From Ruminococcus sp. 210702-SL.1.03 (GTDB taxonomy: Bacteria; Bacillota; Clostridia; Oscillospirales; Ruminococcaceae): a stretch of 64,000 bases of DNA. Below the pieces are notes generated by a model, which worked only from the letters and a program-made list of their open reading frames with translations, was not told the DNA's origin and made no database searches. Every line of letters begins with the position of its first letter. The first letter of the stretch is position 1. The position numbers and the translations under genes were made by a program. Below, piece after piece: positions 9,068-16,361 of this stretch. The DNA is taken from contig NZ_JAJCLZ010000005.1 in assembly GCF_020559915.1 (NCBI RefSeq), positions 72,216-136,215 of the forward strand, in the 5' to 3' direction.

Positions 9068-9943
9068 ATGCGATACGACATTCAAAACTTGAATTTCCTA
9101 AGATACCCATATGGAGATGAAGCGATAATCGGCACACTGAAAGTAGTTGCTGTGCTCGACCAGTCAATGCAGATCGGCTCGCTCGTTTCGCATATATCGC
9201 ACGATCAGATCTCGGTCAACGCAATGAAACCGTACGACAGCATTTCCGAACATTTCCGCATTTACCGACCCGACGTGCTGATAATCAGCACCGATTCCGT
9301 CGATCTCGAATGGTTTATCGCGCTGACTCATGAGCTGGAGAGCGAATTGATGTACATGCCGATGCTGGTAAACATTGCGCAGAAACGCACACCCGAACTT
9401 GACCGACTCGCGGCGAAGTACCAAGGATTTTACTTCATCAAACCACCGTTTGACCCTGCAGCACAAGCACGGCACATTGAAAAATTTCTGATAACAAAGG
9501 TTGTCACGAAAGAGTTTTACTACAAAAAAGTGATTGAATGCATAAAGCTTACATTACGATCAATGCACTGTTCGCCAACAGCGGAGGGATTTGAACCACT
9601 GGCAGAAACTGTATTCCAAGTAGTTGTTAACCCATTTAAACGTTTCAACTTTGAGCGCGATGTTTACCCATCTATATCAAAAGAACTAAAACTGACGACC
9701 GAATTCATTAAAATCAGCATTGACAGACTCATTGCAAACGCACTGCCTCAATTTACGGACGCTGAAACGAGCATTGCTTTTGAGGGTAACGATCTGAAAA
9801 ACGAAATGCCTTCCAGCGCAGAATTTATCCACGCAGCGGCATTCATAACCTCATTTCCCTGTCGAAAGATCCTGCGAAACATTGAAGATGAACCTTTCTT
9901 TAAGGCCGGGGCACGAATAAAGTATTTTAAACCGACTTTTTAG
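9068..9943 (+). CDS. Divergent Spo0A-like protein with pseudo-receiver
   Basis: Unrecognised at first sight, but two regions fit a degenerate Spo0A. Residues about 24–135 alternate strand/helix like a receiver: KVVAVLD as strand 1, DVLIIST where the phospho-Asp strand should be, MPMLVNIA as strand 4, and FYFIKPPFDP with the conserved Lys-Pro. The phospho-acceptor Asp position reads Ser/Thr and the N-terminal acidic pair is missing. Residues about 155–235 resemble the Spo0A DNA-binding domain: ECIKLTLRSMHCSP, a helix GFEPLAETVFQVV, then VYPSISKELKLTTEFIKISI, which parallels [20 protein letters not shown] in Spo0A. It starts one base after the pfkA stop with no good ribosome site of its own, implying coupling. 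Its last codons overlap the terminator. Function unknown; a phosphorylation-independent regulator is the natural guess. Confidence 0.6.
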   Translation: MRYDIQNLNFLRYPYGDEAIIGTLKVVAVLDQSMQIGSLVSHISHDQISVNAMKPYDSISEHFRIYRPDVLIISTDSVDLEWFIALTHELESELMYMPMLVNIAQKRTPELDRLAAKYQGFYFIKPPFDPAAQARHIEKFLITKVVTKEFYYKKVIECIKLTLRSMHCSPTAEGFEPLAETVFQVVVNPFKRFNFERDVYPSISKELKLTTEFIKISIDRLIANALPQFTDAETSIAFEGNDLKNEMPSSAEFIHAAAFITSFPCRKILRNIEDEPFFKAGARIKYFKPTF

Positions 9944-9954
9944 TCGGTTTTTTT
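9931..9954 (+). terminator. Intrinsic terminator overlapping a stop codon
   Basis: ACCGACT and AGTCGGT pair across a 4-nt loop, followed by seven T. The stop codon of the Spo0A-like gene (9941–9943) lies in the loop/3' arm. Confidence 0.8.
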
Positions 9955-9967
9955 ATACACAAAACAA

Positions 9968-9996
9968 AAACGCTGCCGATCGCTCGACAGCGTTTT
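9968..9996 (-). terminator. Intrinsic terminator of the surface protein gene
   Basis: On the minus strand AACGCTGTCGA pairs with TCGGCAGCGTT and a T-rich tail follows, about 40 nt after the surface-protein stop. Confidence 0.75.
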
Positions 9997-10033
9997 ATAT
10001 TTAAAGAAGTTTATTCTTTACTAGTCGCTCAGA

Positions 10034-11860
10034 TTAGTCCTTCTTCTTGGAAACTGCCATAGCAGCACCAGCAAGGATCACACCAACAGCGCCGAGTGCA
10101 GCAGCACCGGTAGAGGGGTTGGTATCAGTCTTGCCACCCTGAGAAGAGGTGGTGGAAGAAGTGGTGCCAGCTGCGCTGCTGCTTCCGGTGGAAGTAGTAG
10201 CATCAGAGGAAGAATCAGCCTCAGAAGAAGAATCAGCCTCAGAAGAGCTGTCCTCAGAAGAAGTCGACTCGCAAGAGCAGATTCCGCTCATGTCGCCAAG
10301 ACCGGAAACGTCGAATACAAGATCAAGGTCAGTACCCTTGAGGTCTGCCAGATTGATAGGAGAATCAGCCTTGGTATCGCCGTACTCGTTGTAGATCTCG
10401 ATTCTGTAGCTGGTCTTGTTGTTTTCGATGTTGCCATACTTAACCTTTTTAGCGTCGAAATTGATTTCCTGACCGTCAACCTTTACAGCCTTAAGAGTAG
10501 CTGCGAAGTCAGGGTACAGAAGCTCTCTGTCTTCGATAGTTTCGTCAGCAGCACCATCATATACGTCAGCGATGTCAACTACGAGAACAACTGCGCCGTC
10601 ATAAGCGTCATTGTCCTTAACATTTCCATCGTCGTCTCTCAGAGTGTAGGAAAGGGTGTACTCTCCATCGCCCTCAATGTGAGTGGTGGACTTCCAGTCC
10701 TGAGGATACCAGCCGCCAGCAGCGAAACCGAGAGTAGCATCAAGCTCTACTACGTCAGCGCATCCGCATCCGCAAGCGCCGGCTGCTTCGTCCCAATTCT
10801 TGCAAGTATCAGAAGTGCATCCGCATCCGCAGGGGCACTCTACGACCTCAGCAGGCTCAGCAACAGTTACAGAGCTAATAGAAGCGTCGTAAGCAGAGAA
10901 GAGCAGTCCGCCGTAGTTATTATTTTCCTCATAAGCTTCACGAATTGCAGCTACACCCTCAGCAGTAATTGTAAATGTGAAGGACTCAGCGTCAGCGTTG
11001 TAAACGAGTATAGAGCCATCGTTCTGGAGCAGAGGAGCACCGGTGTAGTCCTTGAGCTGCTCGTCAGTGTAGTTCTCCTTAGCCTCAAGACCCTTGATAT
11101 ACTCGGTCAGCTTAGGCCAGCCAGCAGCCATAATTCTGGGCGAGAGGATATGGTATGTATCATTGCCAAGAATCTTGTAGTTTACAGTTACCTGCAGGTC
11201 CTTGCCCTCGGGAAGGTTTGCAAAATACTTGTAGTCTACAGAACCCTGCGAACCCCAAGCGCTGTACTCCTCAGCAGAGGTGTCAACGGTCTGAGGAAGC
11301 TCATAAACTTCGCTGTCAGAAGAAGAATCGTCGCCGCCCTCGTTAACCTGTACGTCAGCAATGGTAGCTTCGAGAGTGAAGTCGCCAACAGCCTCGAGGT
11401 CAGCCCAGTTAGAGTCATAGCCGAACAGTGAAGCGGTTGTTTTAGTGATGGTCTCGCCATTGTTGTCCTTGCCGCCGAAGTCGATAGCTACAGAACCGGA
11501 CTTCTCATAGTCGCCTTCACCGGTAATTGTGTAATTAATGGTAGCGGTCACGGTCTCGCCTTCAGCAAGAGTAACATCATCGCCCATGTAGAACTGGATG
11601 CCGGCATCACCGATAGTAGCATCGCTGCCCTTAGAAGCCTCAGCGAGGTCCTTTGCGTTGCCGGTCAGGGTGAGCTTTCCGTCAGCACTGAACTTGGTAT
11701 CAACAGACTGCCAGTTCCAGGAGCCGTTGCCCATTACATAAACCTGCGCGCCAAAATTCTCAGCTTTTACTTCGGTAGCAGCGGAAGCGCTTACCATAGT
11801 AATGAGAGAAGCAGCGAAAGCAGTAGCCGAAAGTCCGGCCAGAATCTTAGTTGCTTTCAT
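10034..11860 (-). CDS. Secreted surface protein with NPSTG sorting-type C terminus
   Basis: Exported, probably wall-anchored protein of 608 aa. It has a signal peptide (KATKILAGLSATAFAASL, cleavage after ...SASA), two or three β-rich modules (about 30–165, 190–330 and 370–530), a Ser/Glu/Asp/Thr low-complexity linker, and a C-terminal NPSTG (581–585), hydrophobic helix and KKKD tail, the plan of a sortase substrate though with NP in place of LP. Between two modules (about 339–365) sits a run with eight Cys (pieces such as CPCGCGC and CGCGC), unusual for a Gram-positive surface protein; it may bind metal or form disulfides. Similarity of the N-terminal and later modules suggests internal duplication. 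Start AUG has GGAGGA upstream and a strong promoter. Binding target unknown; glycan binding is plausible only from its β-rich nature. Confidence 0.8.
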   Translation of the reverse strand: MKATKILAGLSATAFAASLITMVSASAATEVKAENFGAQVYVMGNGSWNWQSVDTKFSADGKLTLTGNAKDLAEASKGSDATIGDAGIQFYMGDDVTLAEGETVTATINYTITGEGDYEKSGSVAIDFGGKDNNGETITKTTASLFGYDSNWADLEAVGDFTLEATIADVQVNEGGDDSSSDSEVYELPQTVDTSAEEYSAWGSQGSVDYKYFANLPEGKDLQVTVNYKILGNDTYHILSPRIMAAGWPKLTEYIKGLEAKENYTDEQLKDYTGAPLLQNDGSILVYNADAESFTFTITAEGVAAIREAYEENNNYGGLLFSAYDASISSVTVAEPAEVVECPCGCGCTSDTCKNWDEAAGACGCGCADVVELDATLGFAAGGWYPQDWKSTTHIEGDGEYTLSYTLRDDDGNVKDNDAYDGAVVLVVDIADVYDGAADETIEDRELLYPDFAATLKAVKVDGQEINFDAKKVKYGNIENNKTSYRIEIYNEYGDTKADSPINLADLKGTDLDLVFDVSGLGDMSGICSCESTSSEDSSSEADSSSEADSSSDATTSTGSSSAAGTTSSTTSSQGGKTDTNPSTGAAALGAVGVILAGAAMAVSKKKD

Positions 11861-11943
11861 TTTAAAATTCCTCCATTAAAAAAATTTTTTTCAAGTGCGA
11901 ATATACCATGAGCGTATGACCCGCCCCTGATAATCATAGCTAT

Positions 11944-11972
11944 ATTATATCACATGTTTATCATATTTGCAA
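11944..11972 (-). promoter_or_regulatory. Sigma-A promoter for the surface protein gene
   Basis: Minus strand TTGCAA (11967–11972), 17-nt spacer, TATAAT (11944–11949), giving an 80-nt leader to the AUG. Confidence 0.7.
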
Positions 11973-12078
11973 TAGTCATTTTGACTAAATCCATGATAAA
12001 CCATCGTGCATTTTTACCAAATTGTAATCAATTTTCACCGTTTTTATACTAATATATGAAACTTTTTAAATATTATCT

Positions 12079-12105
12079 TCTAACAAATTAGCCGAATTTG
12101 TTAGA
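12079..12105. promoter_or_regulatory. Perfect 11-bp inverted repeat in a 316-bp intergenic region
   Basis: TCTAACAAATT and AATTTGTTAGA flank the 5-nt centre AGCCG. It lacks a T tract and stands about 110 nt upstream of the surface-protein -35 box, so an operator or other protein-binding site is more likely than a terminator. Apart from this, the promoter and the WYL terminator, I see nothing in 11861–12176, which is strongly AT-rich. Confidence 0.5.
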
Positions 12106-12141
12106 CCATATGCAACAAAATTTCATATAGGATAATCGTTG

Positions 12142-12172
12142 AAAGGCGGAAAACTGCCGCGTTTCCGCCTTT
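12142..12172 (-). terminator. Intrinsic terminator of the DUF896–WYL operon
   Basis: On the minus strand AAAGGCGGAAAC pairs with TTTTCCGCCTTT around CGCGGCA, immediately after the WYL-regulator stop. Confidence 0.75.
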
Positions 12173-12176
12173 GCTC

Positions 12177-13169
12177 TCAGCCCTCTGCGTAGATCTGCGA
12201 AAGCTTTTTCAGCCTTTCTCCCGCTATCTCAGCGGCGTACTGCGGCGCAAGAATCTTTGCGCCATCGCCCAGACCGAAAAGCCAGCCCCAGAAGTTTGGC
12301 GAGAGCTTGACTTCTGCTTCTATTGTAAAACAGCCGTCCTTTTCGCGGTGCATCTGTACCTTATCCCCAAATTTTTCGCACACCGCTTCCGTTAAGCTAT
12401 CTATAAACTGTATTTTCAGCACTTCGGAAGTGCCCTCGCCGAGTTCTCCGCCCGATTTCAGACGGCGCAGCTCCCGCTCTTCCTCTTCGGTGAGCGGATG
12501 GCGCTTCTCGCTGCCGACGGCTATATCTGTAAGCCTTTCCGCGCGGTAACGGCATATCTTCTGCTGCTTTTCGCACCAGCAGATAACGTAGTACCTCTCG
12601 CACTCCCAAACTATTTGGTAGGGCGATATAGTCACGCGCTCCTCTGCCCGCTTGCCGCCTTTTTTCTTCTCGCCCGAGTTATCAGTGCAGGTAAATTCGG
12701 CGCAGCGGTCGGAAAGTATAGCCTCCTGCAAAACGTCCACAGCGCGATACACGGCGTCAGACTGCGTTTTTGTGCGGTTCTCGTTATGTATCGAGCGGCG
12801 CAGCCCGGGCGCGTGGTATTCGCTGGTAAGAGTTTGCAGCTTTTTGATTATCTCATTCGATCTTTTGATCGTCAAATATTTTGAGGAAGCCACAGCGTTA
12901 GCAAGCGCTTTCAGCTCCTCGTCGGTAAACAGCCGCTCGCCCATGTAATAAGCGTTAGAGTGGCCGATCTTAGTAGTTTCGATATTCAGCCCCGCGTCGC
13001 ACAGGGTAGCAATATCGTCATATATAGTCTTGCGCTCCGCCTTTATGCCCATAGCCCCGAGAATATCTATAAGCTGATTTCCCGTTATAGCGTGGCTCTC
13101 ATCGGTGCGCTGATTAAAAAGCTGCTCCATTATAAGCAACTTTTGCTTCTGCTTTGATACGCCTGCCAA
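12177..13169 (-). CDS. WYL-domain transcriptional regulator
   Basis: DNA-binding regulator of the HTH_11–WYL class; WYL domains sense small ligands or nucleic acid. Residues 1–75 form a winged helix with the recognition region GIKAERKTIYDDIATLCDAG; about 175–245 form the WYL domain (start TISPYQIVWECERYYVICW, then RYRAERL), followed by the C-terminal WCX-like extension (VKLSPNFWGWLFGLG). At 330 aa it is a standard length. It starts 5 nt after the DUF896 stop, so the two form an operon driven by the promoter near 13646. Targets unknown; autoregulation is common in the family. Confidence 0.9.
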   Translation of the reverse strand: MAGVSKQKQKLLIMEQLFNQRTDESHAITGNQLIDILGAMGIKAERKTIYDDIATLCDAGLNIETTKIGHSNAYYMGERLFTDEELKALANAVASSKYLTIKRSNEIIKKLQTLTSEYHAPGLRRSIHNENRTKTQSDAVYRAVDVLQEAILSDRCAEFTCTDNSGEKKKGGKRAEERVTISPYQIVWECERYYVICWCEKQQKICRYRAERLTDIAVGSEKRHPLTEEEERELRRLKSGGELGEGTSEVLKIQFIDSLTEAVCEKFGDKVQMHREKDGCFTIEAEVKLSPNFWGWLFGLGDGAKILAPQYAAEIAGERLKKLSQIYAEG

Positions 13170-13174
13170 TTTAA

Positions 13175-13414
13175 TTAACCCTCCCCGCTCGTCTTTTTGC
13201 TTTTTTCCCCGAGCATATGTTCGTGCACTTTGGTGCAGCTGCCGTCGGGGTTTATGATCGTCGTGTTATTGAGCTGAGCGCGCAGTGAGCCCGTAACGGC
13301 TGCGCGGTACTCGTTTCTCAGTGCCTGTCTTTCGCTCTGCTCTTCGGGAGTAAGCTCCCTCTCGCGGGCGATGGCGGTGAGTTCCGACAATCTCGCAATT
13401 TTTTCACTCTCCAT
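13175..13414 (-). CDS. DUF896 family small protein (YnzC-like)
   Basis: Small helical cytoplasmic protein of 79 aa resembling B. subtilis YnzC: KIARLSELTAIARERELTPEE, then a helix EYRAAVTGSLRAQLNN and the family-typical TTIINPDG. YnzC-like proteins in Bacillus are linked to the SOS response cell-division locus, but here the neighbour is a WYL regulator, so the role is open. The start AUG 13414 is selected because AGAGGAG lies 7–8 nt upstream; longer in-frame extensions have no ribosome site. First coding gene of the operon, after a leader of about 225 nt. Confidence 0.85.
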   Translation of the reverse strand: MESEKIARLSELTAIARERELTPEEQSERQALRNEYRAAVTGSLRAQLNNTTIINPDGSCTKVHEHMLGEKSKKTSGEG

Positions 13415-13507
13415 AATTTTTTCTCCTCTTTCTTTCGTGCGCACCGTCTGCATACGCGGAGCTCCGCCCGAGGTCTTGCCCTCGGCACCGCCTTGAACGA
13501 CTGCCCG

Positions 13508-13535
13508 AAAAAATACGGTATTACACAAGTACCGT
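13508..13535 (-). promoter_or_regulatory. Candidate attenuator hairpin in the DUF896 leader
   Basis: On the minus strand ACGGTA pairs with TACCGT and is followed by ATTTTTT, about 95 nt upstream of the DUF896 start. A 31-codon open frame (13521–13616, starting MDFYIKKHGEKD) ends with its stop codon inside the loop, the arrangement expected of a leader-peptide attenuator. The stem is short and the leader ORF lacks a strong ribosome site, so this is tentative. Confidence 0.3.
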
Positions 13536-13645
13536 TTCGGCGATCTGCTGATTTATTTTTTGGACTCTTGGCATTTTTAAGTCTTTTTCGCCATGCTTTT
13601 TGATATAAAAGTCCATAAAAAGTCCCACAAATCTGCCGTGAATAT

Positions 13646-13674
13646 ATTATACCACACTTTTCGTGAGATTTCAA
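13646..13674 (-). promoter_or_regulatory. Extended -10 promoter for DUF896–WYL
   Basis: Minus strand TTGAAA (13669–13674), 17-nt spacer ending GTGTGG, TATAAT (13646–13651). The spacer matches those of several other promoters in the window. Otherwise the stretch 13675–13839 shows nothing coding that I can support. Confidence 0.75.
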
Positions 13675-13839
13675 CGTTAATTTTGCACAAAGTGTCCGAT
13701 AATTTTCCCTCAATTTATACAAAAAGCTCACCCGTTCATCACTAAGCGAAGCGCTTGCGGATGTTCTTCTCGGCGAACGGCGGCGGTTTAAAAATTTGCA
13801 CAGAGTTTGTGCATTGTGTACAAAAATAGCTTTCCCCTC

Positions 13840-13867
13840 TTGACTTTTTGCGAAAATCGGTTATAAT
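13840..13867 (+). promoter_or_regulatory. Sigma-A promoter for the coiled-coil/sigma-like pair
   Basis: TTGACT (13840–13845), 16-nt spacer, TATAAT (13862–13867); the first AUG with a ribosome site is about 145 nt downstream. Confidence 0.6.
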
Positions 13868-14012
13868 TAGACTTAGAGAAAAGAACATTTGTTCTTTTAT
13901 GAATTCAGTCGCCTCTTTCCACTCACCCCAAAATCTAGGAAGAAGCCGAAGCGCGGGCAGCCGCCTGCGCTGCAAAATGACGGCGTTTTGCGCCGAACGA
14001 AAGGAATATGCC

Positions 14013-14330
14013 ATGAGAAAAAAGAAAAATGCAAGAATTGCAAACGTTCAGACCCTCCCCGCGCCCTGCCCGCAGATCAGCACCGACTTGCTTCGGCTGA
14101 CCGAGCAGTACAGGCGCGACGAGGAGAACATCTCCCTACAGATAGAGAAGCTGCGTGCGAGGATAAAGCAGCGCCCCGAGCCGCATGAGCTGGAGCAGCT
14201 TGAATTTCGCATCGACGTGCTGCTTTGCGAAAGGCGCGAGCTGCGCGCGGCTGCCGACCATATGCTCAGGCTCGCCGCGCCGCCCCCGCCAAGCCCAAGT
14301 CTGCTCGCAAGGGAGCGTGGCGCTTCGTGA
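14013..14330 (+). CDS. Small coiled-coil protein upstream of a sigma-like protein
   Basis: I do not recognise a family. The 105-aa product has a basic start (MRKKKNARIANV), then a strongly helical, charged region (about 25–85; LRLTEQYRRDEENISLQIEK) with heptad-like spacing, and a Pro/Ala-rich end. The AUG at 14013 is chosen for AAGGAA just upstream; a longer in-frame reading from 13848 has no site and overlaps the promoter. Its stop overlaps the GUG start of the next gene (GTGA), so the two are translationally coupled and probably act together, for example as a partner or inhibitor of the sigma-like protein (inference). Confidence 0.6.
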   Translation: MRKKKNARIANVQTLPAPCPQISTDLLRLTEQYRRDEENISLQIEKLRARIKQRPEPHELEQLEFRIDVLLCERRELRAAADHMLRLAAPPPPSPSLLARERGAS

Positions 14331-14566
14331 GTCTGCTTTCGCGCCGCTGCATCGCGGGAAACTCTGAATATCTTGAAAATTTGATAGAAAATGAATTGAC
14401 CGAAAGGCAAAAATGTTATATAATTAAATATTACAGGGACGGCGAAACGGTGCGCTCGATAGCGCAGCAGCAGGGCGTTTGCCCATCGACCGTGAGCAGG
14501 ACTATCCGCCGCGGAATGGCGAAGCTGATGAAGACTGCCGAAGCCGCCCGCAGGCTGAGAAGCTGA
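14327..14566 (+). CDS. Sigma-70 region 4-like helix-turn-helix protein
   Basis: A 79-residue protein consisting almost only of a sigma region 4 domain: ENLIENELTERQKCYIIKYY, then GETVRSIAQQQGVCPSTVSR as the helix-turn-helix, and TIRRGMAKLMKTA. Regions 2 and 3 are absent, so it cannot be a complete sigma factor; short proteins of this type occur widely in Clostridia and in phages. The GUG start (14327) overlaps the stop of the coiled-coil gene and has AAGGGAGC upstream. It may bind DNA as a simple regulator, or work with the upstream protein as a split sigma-like pair (speculative). Confidence 0.7.
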   Translation: MSLLSRRCIAGNSEYLENLIENELTERQKCYIIKYYRDGETVRSIAQQQGVCPSTVSRTIRRGMAKLMKTAEAARRLRS

Positions 14567-14645
14567 GATACATAAATTGTAAAAAACACGCTCGGGTATA
14601 CCTTATTAAACAGGGGGTTATCCGAGCGCAGAATGAGGGATACGC

Positions 14646-15968
14646 ATGAGCTTGAATAAATTCGCAGAAGATTACGCCGCTTCTGGCATTTCGCGGCTGC
14701 ATATGCCGGGGCACAAGGGGTGTAAGATACACGGTCTTGAGCCGCTCGACCTCACCGAGATAAAGGGCGCGGACTCGCTTTTTGAGAGCGAGGGCGTGAT
14801 AGCGCAAGGCGAGCGGCGCACGGCGGAGATATTCGGCGCGCGTACTACCTGCTGGTCGGCGGAGGGTAGCAGCCTTTGCATAAAAGCGGCGCTAGGCTTA
14901 GCCGCGCGGCATTTCGGCAGGCGTATGACCGTAGCCGCTCCGCGAAACTGCCACCGCGCGTTCATAAGCGCCTGCGTGCTGCTGGACATCGACGTAAAGT
15001 GGATATTCCCCGAGAGCGGCTCGGCACGGCTTTGCGAGTGCGGCGCTGCGCCCGAAGCGGTGGAGAAAGCGCTGGCGGGCGGCGGAGTTGACGCGGTGTA
15101 CATCACCTCGCCCGACTACCTCGGCGGAATTTCGGACATAGGCGGGATAAGCCGCGTTTGCAAAAAGCACGGCGCTCTGCTCATCTGCGACAATGCCCAC
15201 GGCGCGTATCTGAAATTTGTAGGCGAGGGTATGCACCCGCTAGACCTCGGCGCGGACATAGTATGCGAGTCGGCGCACAAAACGCTCCCCGTCTACACGG
15301 GCGGGGCGTACCTGCACATTGCGAAAAACGCGCCCGCCGACTTTGACGAGCTGGCGAAGCCCGCGATGGTGCTCTTCGGCTCGACAAGCCCATCATACCT
15401 GATAATGGGATCGCTCGACCGCTGCACCGACCTGCTGGAGGGCGACCTGCCCGAAATGCTGCGCGCCTGCTGCGAAAGAACGGCGCGGACGAAAAAACTG
15501 CTCGCCGAGCGCGGCATCAGCGACATTTCGCGCGAAGCCATGAAGATCACGATAGACGCGGTGAAGATCGGGTATACGGGCGTGCAGCTCGCCGAGATGA
15601 TGCGCCGCAGCAAGATGGAGTGCGAATACGCCGACGCGGAGGTAGTAGTGCTGATGCTCTCGCCCTACAATCCCGAGCGGGATTTCGAGCGGATAGAGCG
15701 CTTTTTCAGCGGGCTGGAGCTGCGCGAGCCGCTGGCTATCCCCTGCCCGCCCGAGCCGCTGCGCCCCGAAAAGGTGATGAGCCTGCGGCAGGCCGAGCTT
15801 AGCCGCGCCGAGCGGATAGACGTTGAAAAAGCCGAGGGCAGGGTGTGCGCACGCAGCGCTATGTCCTGCCAGCCCTCGGTAGCGGCGGTGATGGGCGGCG
15901 AAAAAATTTCCGCAGAAGCGATAAAAATTCTCAAAAGGTATAGCATTTTGCAGATAGATGTGTTATAA
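14646..15968 (+). CDS. PLP-dependent Orn/Lys/Arg decarboxylase-family protein
   Basis: Fold type I PLP enzyme of the group including B. subtilis YaaO and SpeA. Near the N terminus is SRLHMPGHKGCKIHG, a hallmark of the family; the PLP-binding Lys lies in ESAHKTLPVYTGGAYL, and LICDNAHGAYLKF carries the Asp and His that hold the cofactor. The product is 440 aa, close to the 480-aa short decarboxylases. The substrate (lysine, arginine or ornithine) cannot be assigned. A GC-rich inverted repeat (CGCTCGG ... CCGAGCG, 14593–14629) lies just before the ribosome site. Its position ahead of darA–holB–ricT repeats the Bacillus yaaO–tmk–yaaQ–yaaR–holB–yaaT order, but tmk and yaaR are missing. Confidence 0.88.
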   Translation: MSLNKFAEDYAASGISRLHMPGHKGCKIHGLEPLDLTEIKGADSLFESEGVIAQGERRTAEIFGARTTCWSAEGSSLCIKAALGLAARHFGRRMTVAAPRNCHRAFISACVLLDIDVKWIFPESGSARLCECGAAPEAVEKALAGGGVDAVYITSPDYLGGISDIGGISRVCKKHGALLICDNAHGAYLKFVGEGMHPLDLGADIVCESAHKTLPVYTGGAYLHIAKNAPADFDELAKPAMVLFGSTSPSYLIMGSLDRCTDLLEGDLPEMLRACCERTARTKKLLAERGISDISREAMKITIDAVKIGYTGVQLAEMMRRSKMECEYADAEVVVLMLSPYNPERDFERIERFFSGLELREPLAIPCPPEPLRPEKVMSLRQAELSRAERIDVEKAEGRVCARSAMSCQPSVAAVMGGEKISAEAIKILKRYSILQIDVL

Positions 15969-16025
15969 TAGATATGAGCAGCAAAATGCTGCCGCTTACG
16001 CTTTAAAATAAGGAGAATGATCTCT

Positions 16026-16349
16026 ATGAAACTGGTTTACGCCATAGTAAATAACGACGACAACTACGCCGTATCAAAGGCGCTGCTGAAAAAGGGCATA
16101 CGCGCTACGAAGCTTGCATCTACGGGCGGATTTCTCTCGGCGGGCAACACTACTTTTATGATCTGCTGCCGCGAAGAGGACGTTGACACCGTTATCGACA
16201 CCTGCAAAGAACATTCGCGCAAAAGAAAGCAGTTCGTGCCCAGCTCGACCATTATCGAGCCTGACGGCGGCGGTTCGTACCCTGTGGAAGTCACCATAGG
16301 CGGCGCTACCATATTCGTTACCGACATCGAGCGCTTCGAGCAGGTATAA
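16026..16349 (+). CDS. darA: Cyclic-di-AMP receptor DarA/PstA (YaaQ)
   Basis: PII-like trimeric cytoplasmic protein that binds cyclic di-AMP. Visible features are the opening strand MKLVYAIVNNDD, the ligand region ATKLASTGGFLSAGNTTF, the T-loop-bearing middle and the ending GGATIFVTDIERFEQ. Length 107 aa is typical. The AUG at 16026 is selected, with AAGGAG 10 nt upstream; an AUG nine bases earlier is too close to that site. It is the second gene of the Firmicute block and is followed 12 nt later by holB. Confidence 0.95.
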   Translation: MKLVYAIVNNDDNYAVSKALLKKGIRATKLASTGGFLSAGNTTFMICCREEDVDTVIDTCKEHSRKRKQFVPSSTIIEPDGGGSYPVEVTIGGATIFVTDIERFEQV

Positions 16350-16361
16350 GGGGCGGGCAAA

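Noticed and set aside
13318..13731. Minus-strand open frame of 137 codons
   Set aside because: Spans the promoter and leader of the DUF896 gene and overlaps it in another frame; composition rich in Lys/Arg with no domain.
13742..14014. Minus-strand open frame upstream of the coiled-coil gene
   Set aside because: No ribosome site; it overlaps a clear plus-strand promoter and the start of a better gene.
14593..14629. Inverted repeat CGCTCGG ... CCGAGCG as a terminator
   Set aside because: No T tract on either strand and it sits in the leader of the decarboxylase gene; noted as a leader structure only.
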